A stretch of DNA of 34,365 bases from Bacteroidota bacterium (GTDB lineage Bacteria; Bacteroidota; Bacteroidia; Flavobacteriales_D; Crocinitomicaceae). Numbering within the stretch: position 1 is the stretch's first letter; the number at the start of each line of letters is the position of its first letter. The notes under the pieces are model-generated. The model ran no database searches and was not told where the DNA came from. It worked only from the letters and a program-made list of their open reading frames with translations. The position numbers were made by a program, and so were the translations under genes. The stretch lies in contig JAJRQQ010000040.1 in the NCBI GenBank assembly GCA_024280155.1, positions 1 through 34,365 of the forward strand, written 5' to 3'. Positions 24,977-33,400 of the stretch are shown here, piece by piece.

Positions 24977-25669
24977 ATGAAAAAATCAATACTTCTTTTA
25001 TTTTTATCATTCCTATTAAATTCAGCTTTTGCTCAGCCTTATAAAACAATAAAGGTGTTCAAACCTTACAAATGGATGATTGGTGTAAGTTGGACAGCCA
25101 TAGATGATGATGGTCAGCAATTTGCAAACTTATTTGACATCAATAATAGTTGGAATTATTTACTTTTCCCAACTAAAATCTCCGTTGATCGTTATTTCAA
25201 ATATGGTTGGAGTATTGAAGCTTCCGTAAGTTATACTCAATATTTAAACGGTCGCTTAATCAATGATTCAACCAATATCGCCAGCACTTTTGCTTGTGTA
25301 GATATTAATGGGAAATATTCTTTCTACAATCATTATGCACCAAGAATGCGGTGGTTTGACCCTTATTTCACCTTTGGAATTGGTTACACTTATCGAGATA
25401 ACGCAAATGTTGAACAACACGTTCCAACAGTTAATCTAGGCTTTGGAATGAACTTTTGGATTGTCAATAGTTTTGGAATTCGATTACATTCTAATGCAAA
25501 AATTGGTGTTTACCCTGGTTTCTGGGATACGCACACGAACTATTTACAACATTCCGCTGGTTTAGTTTTTCGTTGGGGCAAGGGAAAGCACACCAATGGT
25601 AATTTTGGAAAGAAGAAAAACAAATGGATTCACGGTAAAAAACGCTACAAGAGCAATAAAGGTCACTAA
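24977..25669 (+). CDS. Outer-membrane beta-barrel protein
   Basis: A 230-residue protein with a clear signal peptide (MKKSILLLFLSFLLNSAFAQ). The rest has alternating hydrophobic and polar strands rich in aromatic residues (WMIGVSWTAIDDDG, YFKYGWSIEASVSYTQYL, YFTFGIGYTYRD, NSFGIRLHSNAKIGV, SAGLVFRWG), as in the OmpA/OprF-like barrel proteins of Bacteroidetes. The C-terminus is a basic Lys/Gly tail (KKNKWIHGKKRYKSNKGH), unusual for a barrel. It may be a porin or cell-surface protein; no OmpA peptidoglycan domain is present. uvrA starts 15 bases after it, so the two may be co-transcribed. Confidence 0.8.
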   Translation: MKKSILLLFLSFLLNSAFAQPYKTIKVFKPYKWMIGVSWTAIDDDGQQFANLFDINNSWNYLLFPTKISVDRYFKYGWSIEASVSYTQYLNGRLINDSTNIASTFACVDINGKYSFYNHYAPRMRWFDPYFTFGIGYTYRDNANVEQHVPTVNLGFGMNFWIVNSFGIRLHSNAKIGVYPGFWDTHTNYLQHSAGLVFRWGKGKHTNGNFGKKKNKWIHGKKRYKSNKGH

Positions 25670-25683
25670 ATTCATTTTTTAAT

Positions 25684-28460
25684 TTGTCACAGAAATACAT
25701 TAGAATCAAAGGTGCTCGAATGCACAATTTAAAGAACATTGATGTTCAAATTCCTCATGGAAAATTTACAGTTATCACAGGTTTATCAGGTTCTGGTAAA
25801 TCATCTTTAGCGTTTGACACACTATTCGCCGAAGGACAAAGACGTTACATTGAAAGTTTATCTTCGTATGCACGACAATTTTTAGGAAAACTCAACAAAC
25901 CAGAAGCAGATTACATCAAAGGAATTGCTCCTGCCATTGCGATTGAACAGAAAGTCACCACTAACAATCCACGTTCAACAGTTGGAACGACTACTGAAAT
26001 ATATGATTACTTAAAAGTTCTTTTTGCAAGAATCGGAACGACGTACTCCCCTATTTCTGGTGAAATTGTCAAAAAAAACACTGTAACAGACGTTATTGAC
26101 TTTCTCAAAACGAAAAAGAAAAATACACGATGCTTGATTCTTTCTCCTTTAAATGAATTTCAAAAATACGGAACCGATAAACAACTTGATTTACTCAAAA
26201 AACAAGGTTTCGTCCGGCTATTTATAGAGAATGAGTTTATACTCATAGAAGATGCAATTGCAAAGAAACCGAAGAATATCAAAAAGCACAATTAGTCATT
26301 GACAGAATTAGCATTGATTTTTCGGATGAAGATTCTCTTTCAAGATACGGTGATTCTATTTCGCTTGCATATGCCGAAGGCGATGGTGAATGTATAATTT
26401 TTGACAATAACACCAAAGAGTCAATGTCTTTTTCCAATCGTTTTGAATTAGATGGTATAGCTTTTCAAGAACCAAATGAACATTTTTTCACGTTCAATAA
26501 CCCTTATGGTGCCTGTAGAAAATGTGAAGGGTTCGGGATGGTAATTGGCATTGATCCCAACTTGGTTATTCCCGATAAGAGTAAAAGTCTTTTTGATAAT
26601 GCTGTTTTGCCTTGGCGAGGAGAAAAAATGAGTCGCTACAAAGATAAATTCATTGAAAAAGCCATCCATTTCCCTATTCATCGACCAATTAATGAGTTAA
26701 CTGAGGAAGAATTGGATTTACTTTGGAATGGCGGAAAAGGAATTAAAGGAATCAATGCCTTTTTTGATTTTGTAGAAAGTAAAGCATATAAAATTCAATA
26801 CAGAGTAATGCTTTCTCGTTATCGTGGAAAAACCAATTGTCATGATTGCAGAGGAACTCGACTAAGAAAGGACACATCTTATGTGAAAATCAATGGAAAA
26901 TCAATCATTGATATTGTTTTAATGTCCATTGATGATGCTTTTGATTTCTTTAATGATTTAAAAATCAATCAAAATGAGAATAACGTTACGAAACGAATTC
27001 TCCCAGAAATAACGAATCGTTTGGCATTTTTAAAGAATGTTGGACTGGGGTATCTATCGATAAATAGAGCTTCCAATTCTCTTTCTGGTGGAGAATCGCA
27101 ACGCATTCATCTTGCTACATCACTCGGAAGTAGTTTAGTTGGAGCAATGTACATTCTCGATGAACCTTCTATTGGTTTGCACCCTCGTGACACAGAAAAA
27201 CTCATTGATGTTCTTCATTCTTTACGTGACATCGGAAATACGGTCATTGTCGTTGAGCATGAGGAAGATTTAATGAAAAAAGCAGATGAAATCATCGATA
27301 TTGGTCCATTTGCAGGAGCTTTTGGTGGAGAAATTGTTTTTCAAGGGAACTATTCTCAATTAAAGAAAGCCAAAGACAGTTTAACCGCTGATTATTTAAC
27401 TGGAAAGAAAGAAATTGAAGTTCCCAAAAAACGTAGGACATCAAAGAATAAACTCGTTATCACAGGTGCTCGCCAACACAACCTAAAGAATGTGGACGTA
27501 GCGTTTCCTTTGCACAGTTTAGTTTGTGTAACAGGTGTAAGTGGGTCGGGAAAATCAACTTTAGTGGAAGATATTTTATTACCTGCTGTAAAAAAAGAAT
27601 TAGGGATTTTCGGTGACTCTCAAGGTGAATTCAAAGCTTTCTCTGGAGATATTTCACATATTAAAGCGGTAGAATTCGTTAATCAAAATCCGATTGGCAA
27701 ATCCTCTCGAAGTAATCCAATCACCTATGTTAAGGCCTTTGATGATATTAGAGACTTGTATTCTCGCTTACCACTAGCAAAAGTACGAGGTTACAAACCA
27801 GGTTTCTTCAGCTTCAATGTCGATGGAGGTCGTTGTGAAGTTTGTGAAGGAGAAGGAGAAATCACTGTTAGCATGCAATTCATGGCAGATGTTCATTTGA
27901 CTTGTGAGCAATGCAAAGGCAGTCGATACAAGAACGAGACATTGGAAATTCTCTATCATGAAAAATCGATTTCAGATTTATTAAATATGGACATTGCTTC
28001 TGCGTATCAATTCTTTCGAGAAAATAAAGAACGATTAGATCAAAAAATTGCCGATAAAATAGAACCTTTGGTAAAGGTTGGCTTGGGCTATTTAAAATTA
28101 GGACAAGCGTCAAGTACATTGAGTGGCGGTGAAGCACAGCGCATCAAACTTGCATCATTCTTAGCAAAAGGAAGTAAAAATCCTGCCACTTTATTCATTT
28201 TTGACGAACCAACGACTGGTCTGCATTTTCACGATGTTCAGAAACTTCTCATTGCTTTTAGTGAGTTGGTAAACACAGGACATTCCATCATTGTTATCGA
28301 ACACAACTTAGATGTGATAAAATGTGCGGATTACATTATTGATATCGGACCAGAAGGTGGAGACAAAGGAGGAAATATTGTGTTCTCGGGTACACCAGAG
28401 GAGATTATTCACTGCAAAGAAAGTTATACGGGTAAATATTTGAAAGAGAAAATAAAATAA
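25684..28460 (+). pseudogene. uvrA: Excinuclease ABC subunit A, one-base frameshift
   Basis: UvrA finds DNA damage for nucleotide excision repair with UvrB. Part 1 (25684-26295, 203 residues, TTG start since an upstream TAA excludes other starts) has Walker A GLSGSGKS (K39) and the UvrB-binding region. Part 2 (frame open from 26235, stop 28458-28460) has zinc module 1 (CRKCEGFG, CHDCRGTR), SGGESQRIHLA, the second Walker A (GVSGSGKSTL), zinc module 2 (CEVCEGEGE, CEQCKGSRY) and LSGGEAQRIKLA. The frames join if one A is added in the AAA run at 26262-26264, giving DAIAKETEEYQKAQLVIDRI and about 925 residues, the usual size. No other lesion is seen. It is either a sequence error or a recent loss; other uvrA copies may exist elsewhere. 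Confidence 0.85.
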
Positions 28461-28503
28461 ATAAATAGTACAGACAGGTCGCGACCTGTCTGTACTATTT
28501 ATT
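28460..28503. repeat. 44-bp perfect palindrome between convergent uvrA and copZ-like genes
   Basis: Arms 28460-28481 and 28482-28503 are exact reverse complements, with a core GGTCGCGACC, starting at the last base of the uvrA stop codon. A short direct repeat (ACTATTTATTATT twice, 28494-28519) follows. It could act as a bidirectional terminator for the two converging genes. Its high GC core in AT-rich surroundings also suggests an interspersed palindromic repeat family. Confidence 0.75.
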
Positions 28504-28546
28504 ATTACTATTTATTATTACCTTTTATAAAAAATTAAAATTTGTT

Positions 28547-28813
28547 TTAAGAATTCATTCTACCAACAGCGCAACTCACAAACGATTTGGCTTTTTGTCC
28601 AATAGAATTTGCATCGCCATCAGCAGGATATCCCATTTGAGCTAATTTTTCGTGCACAAATTCAAGATTATCCAATTCTGTATCAAAAGACACTGTTGAA
28701 GTTTCTACATCAACTTTAACATTAGTGATACCCTCTAAAGAATCCACTCCTTTTGTGATAGTTGACGCACAACCACCACATTTTAAATTCTGTACAATTA
28801 TTTCTTTATTCAT
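28547..28813 (-). CDS. Heavy-metal-associated (HMA) protein, CopZ-like
   Basis: An 88-residue protein with one HMA fold: GGCASTI with C12 and C15 in the CxxC metal site, then the ferredoxin-like strands (VKVDVETSTVSFDTE) and the second helix (EFVHEKLAQMGY). It is likely a copper chaperone or the soluble domain of a metal transporter. The C-terminal extension (about residues 70-88, with a third cysteine in FVSCAVG) is short. No P-type ATPase is adjacent. An inverted repeat CGTGA/TCACG (28829-28833, 28840-28844) in the upstream region could be an operator. Confidence 0.85.
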   Translation of the reverse strand: MNKEIIVQNLKCGGCASTITKGVDSLEGITNVKVDVETSTVSFDTELDNLEFVHEKLAQMGYPADGDANSIGQKAKSFVSCAVGRMNS

Positions 28814-28862
28814 TCTGTTTTGTTTTCACGTGAGATTAGTCACGAAAGAATAACAAAGCCGT

Positions 28863-30137
28863 TTATCTACGTCTTTTATTATTCCCACTTTTCTGTCCAC
28901 TGTTATTACTTTTCTTACGATTCTGCTGTCCTTTTCTACGATTTTGGTTTTGTTTTTCGAAAGATTTTTTCAATTCTTCGTATTCTCTGACTGCATCATC
29001 TGTAATTGGAAAAGGATGATCGTGGTTTACTTTTATTTTCTTTTTCACCAACTTCTCAATATCTTTAAGGTATGGCTTTTCATCTACATCACAAAAAGAG
29101 ATTGATAGACCGCTTGCCCCTGCTCTACCTGTACGACCAATTCTGTGTACATACGTTTCAGGTTCGTTTGGTAAATCATAATTTAGTACAAACGCCAAAG
29201 AATCAATATCAATTCCACGTGCAGCAATGTCTGTAGCTACGAGAACTCTAATTTTTCCTGATTTAAAATTTGCCAAAGCCCTTTCTCTTGCACCTTGACT
29301 TTTATCTCCATGAATTGCTGCTGCAGGTACTTTAGCTTTATCAAGAACTTTTGCTAGACGATCAGCCCCTCTTTTTGTACGAGAAAAAACAAGCATACTG
29401 TCAATTTTATCGTCTTTTAAAATGTGTTTTAGAAGATCTTTTTTCTTAGGCTTAAGTACATGATAAACGACTTGCTGAACTTTTTCTGCGGTTGAAGAAA
29501 CAGGATCAACACTGATATGTTTTGGTTGATGTAAAATCTTTTTTGCTAAATCCGCAATCGCCAAAGGCATCGTTGCAGAGAAGAACAAAGTTTGTTTCTG
29601 TTTTGGTAATTTTGGTAGAATTTTTTTGATATCGTGAATGAATCCCATATCGAGCATGCGATCTGCCTCATCTAAAACGAAGAATTCAACCTTATTTAGG
29701 TGGATATAACCTTGATTCATCAAATCGAGTAAACGACCAGGTGTAGCGATTAAAACATCGACTCCATCATGTAAACGTTGAACCTGAGGCCCTTGAGAAA
29801 CACCTCCGAAAATAACGACATGATTCAATCCTAATCCACGTCCGTAATCTCTTACACTTTCTGCGATTTGCGCAGCTAATTCACGTGTTGGAGTTAAAAT
29901 CAATGCTTTTATGGGGCGTTTTCGAGAATTATCCGTTTTATTCTTGTAAATATTCTGGAGAATAGGAATTGAAAAAGCAGCAGTTTCTCCTGTCCCTGTT
30001 TGTGCACATCCTAATATATCTTTTCCTTCCAATGCTAATGGAATCGCTTGTTGTTGTATTGGTGTTGGTTCAGAATAACCTAATTTCTCTAGGTTACTCA
30101 TAATTTCGGGCAATAGCCCTATTTCATTAAATTTCAT
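28863..30137 (-). CDS. DEAD-box RNA helicase, RhlE-like, with altered Walker A
   Basis: A 424-residue RNA helicase from the ATG at 30137, whose -7 box lies just upstream. It has the Q motif (SEPTPIQQQAIPLALEGKD), motif Ia TPTRELAAQ, GG, TPGR, DEAD in VLDEADRMLD, SAT, ARGIDI and HRIGRTGRAG, and a basic C-terminal tail rich in Arg, Lys, Asn and Gln. In motif I the sequence reads AQTGTGETAAF: the ATP-binding lysine is Glu (E51, codon GAA at 29985-29987) where the family has AAA. That one base would be expected to abolish ATP binding, unless it is an error. Confidence 0.9.
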   Translation of the reverse strand: MKFNEIGLLPEIMSNLEKLGYSEPTPIQQQAIPLALEGKDILGCAQTGTGETAAFSIPILQNIYKNKTDNSRKRPIKALILTPTRELAAQIAESVRDYGRGLGLNHVVIFGGVSQGPQVQRLHDGVDVLIATPGRLLDLMNQGYIHLNKVEFFVLDEADRMLDMGFIHDIKKILPKLPKQKQTLFFSATMPLAIADLAKKILHQPKHISVDPVSSTAEKVQQVVYHVLKPKKKDLLKHILKDDKIDSMLVFSRTKRGADRLAKVLDKAKVPAAAIHGDKSQGARERALANFKSGKIRVLVATDIAARGIDIDSLAFVLNYDLPNEPETYVHRIGRTGRAGASGLSISFCDVDEKPYLKDIEKLVKKKIKVNHDHPFPITDDAVREYEELKKSFEKQNQNRRKGQQNRKKSNNSGQKSGNNKRRR

Positions 30138-30142
30138 AGCTA

Positions 30143-30150
30143 CAAATTTA
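30143..30150 (-). promoter_or_regulatory. Bacteroidetes -7 box for the helicase gene
   Basis: TAAATTTG on the minus strand fits TAnnTTTG and ends five bases before the ATG at 30137. Transcription would begin at or within a few bases of the start codon, so the mRNA would be leaderless or nearly so. An upstream TTG at about 30166-30168 is a possible -33 element. Confidence 0.4.
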
Positions 30151-30154
30151 AACG

Positions 30155-30185
30155 TAAAAAACGACAACCTACTCGATTGTCGTTT
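30155..30185 (-). terminator. Rho-independent terminator after the secreted-protein gene
   Basis: AAACGACAA at 30159-30167 and TTGTCGTTT at 30177-30185 form a 9-bp stem with a 9-base loop, followed by six T on the minus strand. It separates the secreted-protein gene (stop at 30220) from the helicase gene. Confidence 0.8.
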
Positions 30186-30219
30186 AAATTCTCCATTCTA
30201 ATATGTTAATAAGTTATAA

Positions 30220-31479
30220 TTAACTTCTCAAACGCGTTCGATACAGTTTGTAATAATCGTTTTTCATCACACGATAATAAATCCAACCATCAAAAATCTT
30301 AATAGATTTAGCAAACATAATATTTTTGAAACCGCCTACATAATGTGTAGAACCATCTTCTATATTTAACCGATGTACTTTAAAAAGATTGTCTGTTTTA
30401 GACGTGAAATAAATGTTTTTAGTATAAGGATCGAACTTTACTTCAATAATTTTATTTTGAAAGTCAAATTTTTCCTCACTTTTCAATTCCCCTTTTTGAT
30501 TGTATATATAAATTTTTCGTTCAAAACGATTCAAAACAACAAAATTCTCATCACTTAATTGAAAAGTGTTCACTTCAATCTTTTTATTGTACATATTCTT
30601 CATAAGCATTAAATTGAAATGATTTCTAACTTCAACAATACTATTAAAAAATGCATCATTATAGAAATGATTACTTCCTAAAAAACTTGAAGATTTTGAA
30701 GGAGATTGATATGAAGGTAAGGGGGGGAAATTTCGTAATAAGTTTCTATTATTCACATAATATACTTTTTGTAAACCAGTAGGCACTACATTGTGGTCTT
30801 CACCTAACTGATTAATTCCTCCGCGAAATTGAGCAAACTGAGGTTTTCTCACTCTTCTCATTTGTGAATTCTGAGTTATTCTTAATCTTCTATCAGGAGC
30901 CACAAGGTCAATGTAATTCCACAATGCAATAGAATCTATCGTTTTATAAATTGTTTTTTTTTCTCTTATTTTTTTGTTGTATAGGTCCAATTTGTAACCT
31001 TTATTATAATCGGTGTAACGTTGAACCAATAAACCATCATTAAAATCTCCAACACATGATTTAACGTTTGCTTTAAAAGTAGGTAAATTCAAAACACTAA
31101 TAATTTCAACTTTATCTTCTTTGATAATGAATTGATATGCATTCTCATCAGTAAGAATATAGACATTATTCATACAATCTGAGAAAATTGAACGAGGTTT
31201 TTTGATATCTAAAAGATAGCCTTCATTAAGTTTGTCAGCATATTCTATTCCAATATAATACTGATTTTTACTCTTCTTTAATGTAAGAATGTCTTGGCCA
31301 TAAACTCTATAATCAAGAATATTAATAGAATATAAGTCTAAAACAGTTTGCGTAGAAGAACTTCGGACAACTACTTCTTGAATATTTCTAACGTCTGTTA
31401 CGAATTCATCTTCTTGTGCGAATAAAACAGATAAAGAACCGAATAATAAGCTGATAGTGATTAGTAATGTTATTTTCAT
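30220..31479 (-). CDS. Secreted protein of unknown function
   Basis: A 419-residue protein with a signal peptide (MKITLLITISLLFGSLSVLFAQ). The mature part has repeated strand-turn units (LTDENAYQFIIKEDKVEII, FVVLNRFERKIYIYNQKGELK, KNIYFTSKTDNLFKVHRLN, GWIYYRVMKNDYYKLYRTR) that resemble the blades of a beta-propeller, but the spacing is irregular and no named family fits. A basic segment (RMRRVRKPQFAQFRGG) sits in the middle. It is a single gene between two terminators. Likely periplasmic or surface-exposed. Confidence 0.6.
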   Translation of the reverse strand: MKITLLITISLLFGSLSVLFAQEDEFVTDVRNIQEVVVRSSSTQTVLDLYSINILDYRVYGQDILTLKKSKNQYYIGIEYADKLNEGYLLDIKKPRSIFSDCMNNVYILTDENAYQFIIKEDKVEIISVLNLPTFKANVKSCVGDFNDGLLVQRYTDYNKGYKLDLYNKKIREKKTIYKTIDSIALWNYIDLVAPDRRLRITQNSQMRRVRKPQFAQFRGGINQLGEDHNVVPTGLQKVYYVNNRNLLRNFPPLPSYQSPSKSSSFLGSNHFYNDAFFNSIVEVRNHFNLMLMKNMYNKKIEVNTFQLSDENFVVLNRFERKIYIYNQKGELKSEEKFDFQNKIIEVKFDPYTKNIYFTSKTDNLFKVHRLNIEDGSTHYVGGFKNIMFAKSIKIFDGWIYYRVMKNDYYKLYRTRLRS

Positions 31480-31524
31480 AGCGTAAAAGTTAAAATTAAC
31501 AAAAAATTAACAAAAATTATACCA

Positions 31525-31556
31525 TAAAAAAATGGCATTGAAAATCCAATGCCATT
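31525..31556 (-). terminator. Rho-independent terminator after the rhodanese gene
   Basis: AATGGCATTG at 31531-31540 and CAATGCCATT at 31547-31556 form a 10-bp stem with a 6-base loop, then a T-run on the minus strand (A at 31525-31531). It lies 20 bases after the rhodanese stop. Confidence 0.85.
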
Positions 31557-31576
31557 CATACTTATAGAAAAAATAT

Positions 31577-32002
31577 TTATTTAAAAGGCCAATTATTGTA
31601 TCCACCTCTTAAATCATAAACCACCATAAATCCCATTTTTTTCATTTGCTTAGCAGCTTTTCCACTACGACCACCCACAGCACAATAAACTAGAACAGGT
31701 TTAGACTTATCCAATGTGTTTAGTTTTGTTTGAAAATCTTTTCCAAAATAATCGATATTTGTTGATCCTTCAATATTCCCTTGAGCATATTCATTTGGTG
31801 TTCGAACATCAATAATTTGAACATTCTCTTCCGTTAATTTAGCTTTAAAAGTTTTGGCATCAACAACTTTGTTAATCACTTGTTCCTTTTCTTTTTGAGC
31901 ATGCGTCTCTGAGTGATGTTTCTCTTCAGCCTTATGTGTTTGGGCATCAGAACATGAACTCATAAAAACAACTGCAACAACAATTCCTACAATTTTATTC
32001 AT
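31577..32002 (-). CDS. Rhodanese-domain lipoprotein
   Basis: A 141-residue protein with a lipoprotein signal (MNKIVGIVVAVVFMSSC, lipobox Cys at 17), then a His/Glu/Lys-rich linker (about 20-40) and one rhodanese domain (about 47-141). The catalytic cysteine is C107 in VYCAVGGRSGKAA, and the family pattern IIDVRTPNEYAQGNIEGSTNIDY is intact. Rhodaneses transfer sulfane sulfur; the lipid anchor and His-rich linker imply a periplasmic role, perhaps in metal or thiosulfate handling. Its own promoter is at 32028-32035. Confidence 0.9.
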   Translation of the reverse strand: MNKIVGIVVAVVFMSSCSDAQTHKAEEKHHSETHAQKEKEQVINKVVDAKTFKAKLTEENVQIIDVRTPNEYAQGNIEGSTNIDYFGKDFQTKLNTLDKSKPVLVYCAVGGRSGKAAKQMKKMGFMVVYDLRGGYNNWPFK

Positions 32003-32027
32003 TTATATTTATTTTAATGATTTTTAG

Positions 32028-32035
32028 CAAATTTA
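32028..32035 (-). promoter_or_regulatory. Bacteroidetes -7 box for the rhodanese gene
   Basis: TAAATTTG on the minus strand fits TAnnTTTG, about 26 bases before the ATG at 32002. It forms a divergent pair with the box at 32082-32089. Confidence 0.5.
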
Positions 32036-32081
32036 AACAATTTTTATCACAAGAATGTGACTATAGTTACAGAGATAAGCT

Positions 32082-32089
32082 TATTTTTG
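32082..32089 (+). promoter_or_regulatory. Bacteroidetes -7 box for the DUF4268 gene
   Basis: TATTTTTG fits TAnnTTTG, 22 bases before the ATG at 32112. It diverges from the rhodanese promoter across about 45 bases. Confidence 0.45.
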
Positions 32090-32111
32090 TAAATCTTAAC
32101 AAAGAATCCTT

Positions 32112-32576
32112 ATGTTATCAAAAGAAGCACAAAAAGAAAAAAATATTCATTTTTGGGACGAATTTCGAAAAAAAATGAATAAAGAAACCTCTGTTACTGG
32201 ACGTCAGATCAACTGGATTAACTATCCAACTGATGTTAAAGATATATACATCAGAATGGAAGTAAATTCGAAAGGAGCAGCTTTATGTTTTGATATTCAA
32301 CCAAAAAGTGATGATATTCGTCAAATTCTGTGGGAACAAATGACTGAGCTTAAAACTATTATGGAAACTGAAATGGGAATCAAAGCTGATTGGAATGAAG
32401 AAAGTCATTATTGGAATGACCGCTTAATTTCAAGGATAAAATGGGAAGACAAAACATTAAATTACTTCAATGATGAAGATATTCCAAAAATCATTGAGTT
32501 CCTTAAAGATAAACTAATTCGCTTTGATAAGTTTTACCAAGAATACAAAGATATTATCGTGAACCTCGCTAATTGA
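32112..32576 (+). CDS. Stand-alone DUF4268 protein
   Basis: A 154-residue protein that is a single DUF4268 domain: FWDEFRKKM, TGRQINWINYPTDVKDIYIRMEVNSKGAALCFDI, IRQILWEQMTELKTIME, then SHYWNDRLISRIKWED, and a helical end (IPKIIEFLKDKLIRFDKFYQEYKDII). Unlike the protein at 5327 it has no nuclease-like N-terminal domain. Function is unknown. It is a single gene with its own promoter, and the T9SS gene follows after 23 bases. Confidence 0.8.
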   Translation: MLSKEAQKEKNIHFWDEFRKKMNKETSVTGRQINWINYPTDVKDIYIRMEVNSKGAALCFDIQPKSDDIRQILWEQMTELKTIMETEMGIKADWNEESHYWNDRLISRIKWEDKTLNYFNDEDIPKIIEFLKDKLIRFDKFYQEYKDIIVNLAN

Positions 32577-32599
32577 TTTGAATTCATTATTTTTGAATT

Positions 32600-33400
32600 A
32601 TGATAAAAAATATTTTATTCGTTACAAGTATATTATTCTCTACTCTTTCTATTGCACAGGTAGAAATATACAATGAAGATTTTCAAGCAGGATTACCTGC
32701 TAATATCACCATTGTAGATAATGATGGATTAACCCCTAATTCTGCTGTTTCAAATTTCAGTGACGCATGGGTTTTACTTGCCGACCCGGATGATGCAACA
32801 GACTCTATTATGGGATCGACTTCATTTTTTGAGCCTATTGGTCAAGCGGACAGATGGTTAATCACACCTGCCATTACGATTGGTGCTTATGGAAATGTTT
32901 TGTATTGGAACGCTAAATCTCATGACCCTTCTTTTCCAGATGATTACATGATTTTGATTTCTAAAACAGATACAGCGCTAGCAAGTTTTACGGATACACT
33001 TTACAACATCGTAAATGAATTAGCAACTTGGCAAGCACGCTCAGTTAACATGAGTGATTCTGGTTTTGTCAGTGAAACAATCCACATTGCCTTTGTCAAT
33101 CGTACAAACAATGGTTTTAAATTATACATTGACGACATTCGAGTAGAAAAAGAAGACCCAGTTGGAATTAACGAACAACAAATCAATTCATTTGTCGTCT
33201 ACCCTAACCCTGCAAATAACGAATTAAACTTATCCGGTATTTCACAGAATGATGAAGTGAAAATTTATTCGATTGACGGTCAACTTATTTTAATTTCTAC
33301 AGGGAACCATATCGATATTGCTACTTTAGAAAATGGCCGCTATATTGTTGCAAGTAAAACCAATGGGCAAGTTGTGCGAACTCAATTTGTAAAGATTTAA
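32600..33400 (+). CDS. Secreted T9SS-sorted protein, choice-of-anchor J type
   Basis: A 266-residue protein with a signal peptide (MIKNILFVTSILFSTLSIAQ). Next is a jelly-roll domain of the choice-of-anchor J / cleaved-adhesin type (about 24-178: NEDFQAGLPANITIVDNDG, DRWLITPAITI, LYIDDIRVEK). Last is a type IX secretion C-terminal sorting domain (about 188-266: FVVYPNPANNELNLSG, YSIDGQLI, LENGRYIVASKTNG, FVKI). It is exported to the cell surface or medium. The domain before the sorting signal is normally one of several in such proteins, so this is a short member. The stop codon overlaps the stop of the convergent hydrolase gene. Confidence 0.88.
   Translation: MIKNILFVTSILFSTLSIAQVEIYNEDFQAGLPANITIVDNDGLTPNSAVSNFSDAWVLLADPDDATDSIMGSTSFFEPIGQADRWLITPAITIGAYGNVLYWNAKSHDPSFPDDYMILISKTDTALASFTDTLYNIVNELATWQARSVNMSDSGFVSETIHIAFVNRTNNGFKLYIDDIRVEKEDPVGINEQQINSFVVYPNPANNELNLSGISQNDEVKIYSIDGQLILISTGNHIDIATLENGRYIVASKTNGQVVRTQFVKI

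Noticed and set aside
26262-26295. Programmed -1 frameshift in uvrA at the AAA AAG near 26282
   Set aside because: The heptamer is C AAA AAG, so the slippery X is not A, and no hairpin follows. The homology also places the break upstream at 26262.
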